NCBI GenBank assembly: GCA_026545765.1
Contig: CM048839.1
Coordinates: 63,307,512-63,371,511 of the forward strand
DNA from: Plantago major
Taxonomy: Eukaryota; Streptophyta; Magnoliopsida; Lamiales; Plantaginaceae
Reading direction: 5' to 3'
Length of the DNA stretch: 64,000 nt
The position numbers and the translations under genes are program-made. Positions 50,958 through 61,900 of this stretch are shown one piece after another. Each line of letters starts with the position of its first letter. Position 1 is the first letter of the stretch. The notes under the pieces are model-generated. The model did no database searches. It was given only the letters and a program-made list of their open reading frames with translations, and had not been told where the DNA came from.

Positions 50958-52619
50958 TGTTAGATATTTTGTTAGAATATCTTTAGATTTTGTTGACAAC
51001 ATGATGACTTATCTTAGTCTCGAAGGTGATTAGTACTCTTGGTTCACTTGAACATTGTAAAGGAAACCACTAAGTATGATAGTCTAGCTAATCTTGTATA
51101 GGATGTTAGGTCTCAAATTGTAATTTTATTTTATGAAGAAGACGAAGAAGACATCCAATGAAGCTCGACAACTATTGAAGACTTGAAGAAAATTGCACAA
51201 GATTACTAAATCATTATTGAGATATCTTAGCGGATATCTTGTAAGCAAATAGTTTCAAACAAGCATGTCACAAGAGATATCGAGAAATGAGATACATATC
51301 GAAGACAAGGAAAGTGTCCACAGATATCTATTCTCGAGATACCTTGGCGTTAAACTCGTTTACGAAAAGAAACATATATTGCAAACAAAGTTGTTTCAAT
51401 AAATAACAAGTGGTATCTGAAGAATGAAGATAAGGATATACAAAGAATCGGACAACAAGTCTAGTCTACGATACAAGCATAATTCCATTGACACTCTGAG
51501 GACAAAAGTATAGTACAATGCATTTAATGCAGACGGAGATATCACGAGTAAAAGAAAGCGGCAACCGAGAAGAAGACAAAACACCTTTCTGATTACTATA
51601 CACACGAGATATCGATGGTTTGAATTTGAGCCTAACGGATACTATCGAAGCGGCACTCAAATTCATCTATAAATATCAATACTTAGGCGACTTGCGAGAC
51701 ACACCTTGAACACGAACTCATAACCTTTGAATACGCTGAAACTTACGATCTACGATCTTACTCTCTCAAAGCTTCTTACTTATTATCAAAGCTTTACATT
51801 GCGACTAAAGCTTGTGATCTTGAGTAAACCTTTGAAGTTCTAAGTGTCATGATCCTAAACAAGCAAAGCTATACGTGAAGGAGTTGAATCAAAAGATCAA
51901 CTATCGAGATTCATTCTCTTAAGCAGATATCATAAGACTTAGGTCGATAAAATCGAACTAGATACCATCTGTTGTAAAGTGTATTAAGTGACTTAGTTCA
52001 CGAGCTATACGAATAAGCGAAAAGTTATTAAGGCGCTCATCGACAACTCGAGCGAAACCAACACCAAAAGCGTAGATGCGGGGAAGTACTTAGTTTGAAA
52101 AATCGGGAATAACTCCAAGGTTCTTGGGTATAGGAAGTACTTGATTTGGGAAACTAAGGAATAACTCAAAGTTTTGAGTATAGGAAGTACTTAGCTTGGG
52201 AAGCTAGGGAACAACTCAAAGGTTTCTGAGTATAGGAAGTACTTGGCTGAAGAAGCTAGGGAACAACTCAGGGGGAACTTTTGGTTGGGAACCAATTGAT
52301 CTTAGAATAGGATTTTTGTAAGGTTATCTCAATTATATGTTCTAGTGAATTCTAGGTCTCTGATAGACCGAAGTGGATTAGTTGGAGGATTACGCCACCT
52401 CCGGATACCACTATACTTCTTTGTGTCATTTACTTTTACGTATTTATACTTGACAACACACACACTTATTATTTGTTCTACATTTATCTCTATTAAGTCT
52501 TCACTCTGATTCTAAGTATCGATATCCATTCGGATATGTCGAGAAATATTTATTATCGACAAAAGTTTTAAAAGACTATTCACCCCCTCTAGTCTTTTAC
52601 TTTGCGTTATCTGGACCAA
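50958..52619 (+). repeat. Element 3, 3' LTR
   Basis: Partner of 38159-39793. TATA box at 51667-51676. Four tandem ~50-52-bp copies of the GGAAGTACTT motif at about 52083-52290 are the clearest example in the window. It ends GGACCAA at 52619, next to GAATC. Confidence 0.85.
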
Positions 52620-53370
52620 GAATCTTAAGAAGAAGCGAGCTTTGTTAGCGAAGAAGAAAGAAAATCCAAATTCAATGGATGCTCTAGGCGTTGAGGCAGT
52701 TACGAAGATGACAATTCGGATGACTCGACCTTACCATCACCAAAATTATGTGGAGTTACTCATGATATAATCGACTTGACCTCAAGAAGAATGAAATGTG
52801 TGGAGTTCTTTGAAATTGGTGAGGTCAGGACATCTCCAACATAGAAAACTGTCTTATGGCTTATGAGGTAACACATACTTCTTGCTACACATATGAAAGT
52901 GATGAAGAGGAAACAAAAAATCTAGAAAATCTCAGGAAAGAACTTGACATCTATGAAAGAGAATTTCTAATGATCCGAGCTAGAGCCGAAAACCTTGAAG
53001 AAGAAAAGAATTCTCTTGCAAAGGAAAATTCTCAATTAGTTAAAGTATCTGAGAGAAAGGATGCTGAAAATGCATTTCTCAAAGCTCAGATATCTGAGAC
53101 TGAAAAGTCACATAAAGAAGAAATGGTTGAATTACGAAAGAAATATGAAGATCTTCTTTCTGAGAACAAGGAACTCAAGAAGAAAGAATTATCTTTTCAA
53201 TCTTATGACAAAGCTATTGACACTCTTACTGAAGTACAATCTTGCTTAAGAGATCCTTCAGAAAAGAAAGGACTTGGGCTGAATACACAGACAGATTGTT
53301 CTATCACTCTGCATAAGTTGGATTCTAGAACTGAAGCATCTTTTGGTAAATTCAAGATTTCCAGAACCAA
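52620..53370 (+). mobile_element. Element 2, gag C-terminal coiled-coil segment
   Basis: Continues the gag of element 2 after the nested insertion. The open stretch 52856-53377 (173 codons) is a near-continuous coiled coil rich in Glu, Lys and Leu (LENLRKELDIYEREFLMIRA, ENKELKKKELSFQSY), homologous to 31924-32574 of element 1. It is well preserved and has ordinary CAG/CTG content. Confidence 0.75.
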
Positions 53371-54216
53371 TCCATAAACAACTCATGGCATGGAGAAAGA
53401 ATAAACCTACCTTGATCAACACCAATCACATCAAAGCATGGTTGGATTTTGAAGTTGTCAAGGCGAAGCCATGAAGAAGGACCTCTCTGATGATTGTCCA
53501 TATGGAAAGCCAGATGATGTGCACAAAATTCTGAATATCACAGGAACAGGCACAAGACCATGACTTACTGTGGAACCCTATGAGTCGTTCTATCTGACGG
53601 AAGATTAATACAAGGGTGACATTAGATATCTGAAGATTATCTACGAATACTTCAAGCTTTTAGATATCATAATAGAGCATCTTTGGAAGTGGGAAAGTAC
53701 CTATGGGTCAAGCATTTTGTCGAGAAAATCCTGCCAAAACCTACAAAGAGGTCGTGGATTTGCTAGAGACACAGAGATGCTTCGAACTCTTCTCTATGAT
53801 TATTACGATGACATCAAAGGTTTGGAGATAGGAAATTTGCAGACTGATCCATAGAAATACTGTTGAAGACTTGAAGATTGAAGACTTGAAGACTAGTCTA
53901 TTAGGATGTTTACTTGGAGCTTGGTTACTCCTGTTGTCCTAATTTACTATGTAGTTTTTGTATTTTTGCTGACTGAGCTTAACTCTATCATGTATTGAAG
54001 TTATCTGTAATCCTTATTTGTAACTTATCTGAAGAGCTTACTCTCAGATAGTATTCTATAAAAGATAACTTGTCAGCAAAGATCACACCTTGTGATTTGG
54101 TTGATGTCTACTTTCGCATAATTATATGAATTTGAAGATCTTAAGAAAAGATTAAGTGGTGGATTGTTTCCTCATCCAGATTTGTAATAGGTAAAGATAG
54201 TCATCGTTGACTGATC
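53371..54216 (+). mobile_element. Element 2, 3' internal region
   Basis: Nucleotide similarity to 50100-50940 of element 3, that is, the end of the extra ORF region and the untranslated 3' part. It follows directly on gag, so everything between gag and this tail is absent from the element. No independent gene is seen. Confidence 0.7.
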
Positions 54217-54229
54217 AAAAAGGGGGAAA
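54217..54229 (+). promoter_or_regulatory. Element 2 polypurine tract
   Basis: AAAAAGGGGGAAA immediately before the 3' LTR. Confidence 0.85.
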
Positions 54230-54231
54230 TT

Positions 54232-55982
54232 TGTTGGGAAATTTCTTGTGAAATTTGTTGGGAAATTTGTTGGGAAATTTCTTGAGAAATTTGTTAGGAA
54301 TTTTGTTAGATATTTTCTAAAGAATATCTGTTTAGTTTTGATCAGCAACATGATGACTTATCTTAGTCTCAGAAAGGTGATTAGTACTCTTGGTTCACTT
54401 GAATATTGTAAAAGAGGAAAACCACTAAGTATGATAGTCTAGCTAATCTTGTATAGGATGTTAGGTCTCAAAATGTAATTTTTATTTTATGAAGAGATTA
54501 CCAAGAAGTCATCAATGAAAGCTCAACGACATTGAAGACTTGAAGAAAACTGCACAAGATTACTGAAACTGTTTTTTCGGATATCTTAGCCAGATATCTT
54601 GAAGACACGAATAGTTTTAAACAAACTGTGTCACAAGAGATATATGAGAAATAAGAGACATATCTGAAAATAAGGAAAGTGTCCACAGATATCTATTCTC
54701 AGATACCTTGAGCGTTAACCACATTTCTGAAAAAGAAATATATTGCAAACAAAAGTTGTTTCAATAAATACGAGTGGTATCTGAAGATTATAGATAAGGA
54801 TGTGCAAAGAATCGGAACAACACTAGTCTACGATACAAAGCATAGTTCCGTTGACACTCTGAGGACAAAAGTATAGTACAATGCATTTAATGCGGACGAC
54901 GGAGATATGCGAATAAAAGCAACGACGGTTTACGAGAAGACAAAACCTGCTCTGATCTTATACAGATATCAATAGTTTGAATTTGAGCTTAACGGATACT
55001 ATTCAAACGGTACTCAAATTCATCTATAAATATCAACACTTAGACAGCTTGAGAGAACACACGAACAACTTGAACACCTTGAAGGCGCATACAATATTTG
55101 AGCGTCTTACTCTCTCAAAGCAACTTACTTATCCTCAAAGCTTTACATTGCGACCAAAGCTTTTGATCTTGAGTAATCCTTTGAAGTTCTAAGTGTCACG
55201 ATCCTAAACAAGCAAAGCTATTTGTGAAGGAGTTGAATCAAAAGATCAACTATAAGATTCATTCTCTTGAGCAGATATCATAAGACTTGGAGTCGATAAA
55301 ATCGAACAAGATACCATCTGTTTGTAAAGTGTATTAAGTAACAGTTCACGAGCTATTTGATTAGCGAAAAGTTATTAAGGCGCTCATCGACAACTCGAGC
55401 CAAAAACACCATAGCTGGCGTAGATGCAGAAGTACTTAGTTTGAAAAATGGGAATAACTCCAAGGTTGCGGAGTATAGGAAGTACTTGATTTGGGAAACT
55501 AAGGAATAACTCCAAGGTTATTGAGTATAGGAAGTACTTAGCTTGGGAAGCTAGGGAATAACTCAAAGGTTTCTGAGTATAGGAAGTACTTGGCTGTGAA
55601 AGCCGGGAAACAACTCAGGGGGAACATTTGGTTGGGAACAAATTGTTAAGAATCTTAGAATAGGATTATTGTAAGGAGATCTCAATTATCTGTTCTAGTG
55701 AATTCTAGGTCTCTGATAGACCAAAGTGGATTAGTTGGAGGATTACGCCACCTCCAGATACCACTATACTTCTTTGTCATTTACCTTTACGTATTTACAT
55801 TTGAATACGCACATATTAGCTGTTTACGCACTTATCTTTATTAAGTCTTCGTACTACGATTCTAAGTATCATATATCCATTCAGATATCTGAGTAATTTT
55901 TGTTTTAGACAAAAGTTTTAAAAGACTATTCACCCCCCCCCCCCCCCTCTAGTCTTTTACTTTGCCGTTATCTGGACCAACA
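54232..55982 (+). repeat. Element 2, 3' LTR
   Basis: Partner of 35341-37041, with the same short repeats in its first 80 bases and a TATA box at 55024-55033. A 15-C run at 55933-55947 replaces a run of four to six C in the other plus-strand LTRs. It ends GGACCAACA, followed by the CCAGT duplication. Confidence 0.9.
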
Positions 55983-58900
55983 CCAGTCCTTTAGTGTGTT
56001 GTTTAACTCTCAAATAGAGTTATTCGTTTGTTGTTCATCCCTCTCCAAAGTGTGTTGTTTATATCGCTCACATAGAGTTGTTCGTTTTGTTGTTTATTCA
56101 ATTCCTTTTGTATTTTATTTAACCCTCAAAGAGAGTTTTTCGTTCGTTATTTTATCACCCCTCTGGTGTGTTGTTTAAATCTCAGATTGACTTCTCCGTT
56201 TGTAATTATCCCACTCCTTCATTGTGTTGTTTAACTCTCGAGTAGAATTTTACATTTGTTGTTTAACCCACTCATTATGTGTGAGGTTTAACACTCAAGT
56301 AGAGTTCTTCGTTTGTTATACTCTTATTCCTTTTGTGCTTTGTTTAAATCTCGAATAGACTTCTTCGTTTGACATTATCCCACTCCTTTACTGTGTTGTT
56401 TAACTCTCAAGTAGAGTTATTCGTTTGTTGTTCAACCCTCTCCAATGTGTCTTGTTTTTATCTCTCAGGTATAGTTTTTGGTTTGTTGTTTATTCAACTC
56501 CTTTTGTGTTTTGTTTAACTCTCAAGTAGACTTCTTCGTTTGTTGTTTATATCGTTCAAATAGAGTTGTTCGTTTGTTGTTTATTCAATTCCTTTTGTGT
56601 TTTATTTAACTCTCGAGTAGAGTTCTTCGTTCGTTATTTTATTACTCCTCTTGTGTGTTGTTTAAATCTCAAAGTTGACTTCTCCGTTTGTAATTATCAC
56701 ACTTCCTTATTGTTTTGTTTAACTCTAGACTAGAATTTTACATTTGTTGTTTACCCACTCATTATGTGTGTGGTTTAACACTCAAGTAGAGTTCTTCGTT
56801 TGTTATACTCTTACACCTTCTGTGCATTGTTTAAATCTCGAATAGACTTCTTCGTTTGACATTATCCCACTCCTTTAGTGTGTTGTTTAACTCTCAAGTA
56901 GAGTTATTCGTTTGTTGTTTATCCCTCTCCAAAGTGTGTTGTTTATATCGCTCAAATAGAGTTGTTCGTTTTGTTGTTTATTCAATTCCTTTTGTATTTT
57001 GTTTAACCCTCAGAGAGAGTTTCGTTCGTTATTGTATCACCCCTCTGGTGTGTTGTCTAAATCTCAGATTGACTGCCCCGTTTGTAATAATCCCACTCCT
57101 TTATTGTGTTGTTTAACTCTCGAGTAGAATTTTACATTTATTGTTTAACCCACTCATTATGTGTGTGGTTTAACTCTCATGTGGAGTTCTTCGTTTGTTA
57201 TACTCTTCCTCCTTCCGTGCATTGTTTAAATCTCGAATAGACTTCTTCGTTTGACATTATCCCACTCCTTTACTGTGTTGTTTAACTCTCAAGTAGAGTT
57301 ATTCGTTTGTTGTTCATCCCTCTCCAAAGTGTCTTGTTTTTATCTCTCAAGTATAGTTTTTGGTTTGTTGTTTATTCAACTCCTTTTGTGTTTTGTTTAA
57401 CTCTCAAGTAGAGTTCTTCGTTCATTATTTTATTACTCCTCTTGTGTGTTGTTTAAATCTCAAAATTGACTTCTCCGTTTGTAATTATCACATTTCTTTA
57501 TTGTTTTGTTTAACTCTAGACTAGAATTTTACATTTGTTGTTTACCCACTCATTATGTGTGTGGTTTAACACTCAAGTAGAGTTCTTCGTTTGTTATACT
57601 CTAACTTCTTATGTGCATTGTTTAAATCTCGAATATACTTCTTCGTTTGACATTATCCCACTCCTTTAGTGTGTTGTTTAACTCTCAAATAGAGTTATTC
57701 GTTTCTTGTTCATCCATCTCCAATCTGTCGTGTTTATATCGTTCAAATAGAGTTGTTGGTTTGTTGTTTATTCAACTCCTTTTGTGTTTTGTTTAACTCT
57801 CAAGTAGAGTTCTTCGTTCGTTATTTTATTAGTCCTCTTGTGTGTTGTTTAAATCTCAAATTGACTTCTACATTTGTAATTATCTCACTTCTTTATTGTT
57901 TTGTTTAACTCTAGACTAGAATTTTATATTTGTTGTTTAACCCACTCATTATGTGTGAGATTTAACACTCAAGTAGCGTTCTTCGTTTATTATACTCTTA
58001 CTCTTTCTGTGCATTGTTTACATCTCGAATAGACTTCTTCGTTTGACATTATCCCACTCCTTTAGTGTGTTATTTAACTCTCAAGTAGAGTTATTCGTTT
58101 GTTGTTCATCCCTCTCAAAATTGTCTTGTTTTTATCTCTCAAGTGTAGTTGTTGGTTTGTTGTTTATTCAACTCCTTTTGTGTTTTGTTTAACTCTCAAG
58201 TAGAGTTCTTCGTTCGTTATTTTATTAGTCCTCTTGTGTGTTGTTTAAATCTCAGATTGACTTCTCCGTTTGTAATTATCTAACTTCTTTATTGTTTTCT
58301 TTAACTCTCGAGTAGAATTTTACATTTGTTGTTTAACCCACTCATTATGTGTGTGGTTTAACACTCAAGTAGAGTTCTTCGTTTGTTATACTCGTACTCC
58401 TTCTGTGCATTGTTTAAATCTCGAATAGACTTCTTCGTTTGACATTATCCACTCCTTTAGTGTGTTGTTTAACTCTCAATTAGAGTTATTCGTTTGTTGT
58501 TCATCCCTCTCCAAATTGTCTTGTTTTTATCTCTCAAGTAGAGTTGTTGGTTTGTTGTTTATTCAACTCGTTTTGTGTTTTTTAACTCTCAGAGTTCTTT
58601 GTTCGTTATTTTATTACTCCTCTTGTGTGTTGTTTAAATCTCAATTGACTTCTCCGTTTGTAATTATCTCACTTCTTTATTGTTTTGTTTAACTCGTGTA
58701 GAATTTTACATTTGTTGTTTAACCCACTCATTATGTGTGTGGTTTAACACTCAAGTAGAGTTCTTCGTTTGTTATACTCTTACTCCTTCTATGCATTGTT
58801 TAAATCTCGAATAGACTTCTTCGTTAGACATTATCCCCCTCCTTTAGTGAGTTGTTTAACTCTCAGTAGAGTTATTAGTTTGTTGTTCATCCCTCTCCAA

Positions 58901-61900
58901 AGTGTCTTGTTTATATCTCTCAAATAGAGTTGTTGGTTTGTTGTTTATTCAACTCCTTTTGTGTTTTGTTTAACTCTCAAGTAGAGTTCTTAGATTCGTT
59001 ATTTTATTACTCCTCTTGTGTGTTGTTTAAATCTCAAATTGACTTCTCCGTTTGTAATTATCTCACTTCTTTATTATTTTGTTTAACTCTAGTAGAATTT
59101 TACATTTGTTGTTTAACCACTCATTATGTGTGGTTTAACACTCAGTAGAGTTCTTCGTTTGTTATACTCTTACTCTTATATGCATTGTTTAAATCTCGAA
59201 TAGACTTCTTCGTTGACATTATCCCACTCCTTTAGTGTGTTGTTTAACTCTCAAGTAGAGTTATTCGTTTGTTGTTCATCCCTCTCCAAAGTGTGTTGTT
59301 TATATCTCTCAAGTAGAGTTGTTGTATTGTTGTTTATTCAATTCCTTTCGTATTTTGAAAAACACACAAAAAGAGTTCTTAGTTCGTTATTTTATTACTC
59401 CTCTTGTGTGTTGTTTAAATCTCAAATTGACTTCTCCGTTTGTAATTATCTCACTTCTTTATTGTTTTGTTTAACTCTCGAGTAGAATTTTACATTTGTT
59501 GTTTAACCCACTCATTATGTGTGTGGTTTAACACTCAAGTAGAGTTCTTCGTTTGTTATACTCTTACTCATACATGCATTGTTTAAATCTCGAATAGTCT
59601 TCTTCATTCGACATTATCCCACTCCTTTAGTGTGTTGTTTAACTCTCAAGTAGAGTTATTCGTTTGTTGTTCATCCCTCTCCAAAGTGTGTTGTTTATAT
59701 CGCTCAAGTAGAGTTGTTGGTTTGTTGTTTATTCAACTCCTTTTGTGTTTTGTTTAACTCTCAAGTAGAGTTCTTAGTTCGTTATTTTATTACTCCTCTT
59801 GTGTGTTGTTTAAATCTCAAATTGACTTCTCCGTTTGTAATTATCTCACTTCTTTATTGTTTTGTTTAACTCTAGACTAGAATTTTACATTTGTTGTTTA
59901 ACCCACTCATTATGTGTGTGGTTTAACACTCAAGTAGAGTTCTTCGTTTGTTATACTCTTACTCCTTCTGTGCATTGTTTAAATCTCGAATAGACTTCTT
60001 CGTTTGACATTATCCCACTCCTTTAGTGTGTTATTTAACTCTCAATTAGAGTTATTCGTTTGTTGTTCATCCCTCTCCAAAGTGTCTTGTTTATATCTCT
60101 CAAGTAGAGTTGTTGGTTTGTTGTTTATTCAACTCCTTTTGTGTTTTGTTTAACTCTCAAGTAGAGTTCTTCGTTCGTTATTTTATTACTCCTCTTGTGT
60201 GTTGTTTAAATCTCAAATTGACTTCTCCGTTTGTAATTATCTCACTTCTTTATTGTTTTGTTTAACTCTAGACTAGAATTTTACATTTATTGTTTATCCC
60301 ACTCCTGATGTGTGTGGTTTAACTCTCAAGCAGAGTTCTTCGTTTGTTATACTCTAACTGCTTCTATGCATTGTTTAAATCTCGAATAGACTTCTTCGTT
60401 TGACATTATCCCACTCCTTTAGTGTGTTGTTTAACTCTCAAGTAGAGTTATTCGTTTCTTGTTCATCCCTCTCCAAAGTGTGTTGTTTATATCGCTCAAA
60501 TAGAGTTGTTCGTTTTGTTGTTTATTCAATTCCTTTTGTATTTTGTTTAACTCTCAAGTAGAGTTCTTCGTTCGTTATTTTATTACTCCTCTTGTGTGTT
60601 GTTTAAATCTCAAATTGACTTCTCCGTTTGTAATTATCTCACTTCTTTATTGTTTTGTTTAACTCTAGACTAGAATTTTACATTTGTTGTTTAACCCACT
60701 CATTATGTGTGTGGTTTAACACTCAAGTAGAGTTCTTCGTTTGTTATACTCTTACTCCTTCTGTGCATTGTTTAAATCTCGAATAGACTTCTTCGTTTGA
60801 CATTATCCCACTCCTTTAGTGTGTTGTTTAACTCTCAAGTAGAGTTATTCGTTTGTTGTTCATCCCTCTCCAAAGTGTCTTGTTTTTCTCTCAAGTAGAG
60901 TTGTTGGTTTGTTGTTTATTCAACTCCTTTTGTGTTTTGTTTAACTCTCAAGTAGAGTTCTTCGTTCGTTATTTTATTACTCCTCTTGTGTGTTGTTTAA
61001 ATCTCAAATTGACTTCTCCGTTTGTAATTATCTCACTTCTTTATTGCTTTGTTTAACTCTAGACTAGAATTTTACATTTGTTGTTTAACCCACTCATTAT
61101 GTGTGTGGTTAACACTCAAGTAGAGTTCTTCGTTTGTTATACTCTTACTCCTTCTATGCATTGTTTAAATCTCGAATAGACTTCTTCGTTAGACATTATC
61201 CCCCTCCTTTAGTGAGTTGTTTAACTCTCAAGTAGAGTTATTCGTTTGTTGTTTATCCCTCTCCAAAGTGTCTTGTTTTTATCTCTCAAGTAGAGTTGTT
61301 GGTTTGTTGATTATTCAACTCCATTTGGATTTTGTTTAACTCTCAAGTAGAGTTCTTCGTTCGTTATTTTGTTACTCCTCTTGTGTGTTGTTTAAATCTC
61401 AAATTGACTTCTCCGTTTGTAATTATCTCACTTCTTTATTGCTTTGTTTAACTCTAGACTAGAATTTTACATTTGTTGTTTAACCCACTCATTATGTGTG
61501 TGGTTAACACTCAAGTAGAGTTCTTCGTTTGTTATACTCTTACTCCTTCTGTGCATTGTTTAAATCTCGAATAGACTTCTTCGTTTGACATTATCCCACT
61601 CCTTTAGTGTGTTGTTTAACTCTCAAGTAGAGTTATTCGTTTGTTGTTCATCCCTCTCCAAAGTGTGTTGTTTTTATCTCTCAAGTAGAGTTGTTGGTTT
61701 GTTGTTTATTCAACTCCTTTTGTGTTTTGTTTAACTCTCAAGTAGAGTTCTTCGTTCGTTATTTTATTACTCCTCTTGTGTGTTGTTTAAATTTCAAATT
61801 GACTTCTCCGTTTGTAATTATCTCACTTCTTTATTGCTTTGTTTAACTCTAGACTAGAATTTTACATTTGTTGTTTAACCCACTCATTATGTGTGAGGTT

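Larger units (their letters stand above)
38159..52619 (+). mobile_element. Element 3: sirevirus-like copia nested in element 2, fossil
   Basis: About 14.5 kb. LTRs at 38159-39793 and 50958-52619, primer site at 39796, gag, protease motif, integrase, RT, extra ORF region, purine tract at 50944-50956. Flanking duplication GAATC lies at 38154-38158 and 52620-52624, and the gag of element 2 continues on each side. It belongs to the same family as element 2, judged by LTR and gag similarity. I find no RNase H segment. It is broken, with apparent breaks in the dozens. Many may reflect sequence error, because most of it is CAG/CTG-poor. It is the youngest of the plus-strand insertions. Confidence 0.9.
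35341..55982 (+). mobile_element. Element 2: sirevirus-like copia, short form, interrupted by element 3
   Basis: LTRs at 35341-37041 and 54232-55982 (about 1.7 kb) bound the element, with target duplication CCAGT at 35336-35340 and 55983-55987. Its own internal DNA is only 37042-38158 plus 52620-54231, about 2.7 kb: primer site, gag, coiled coil, the tail of the extra ORF region and a purine tract. I see no protease, integrase, RT or RNase H of its own, so it looks like a non-autonomous derivative. Its LTRs are related to, but distinct from, those of element 1. It is broken, and it is older than element 3, which lies inside it. Confidence 0.9.
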
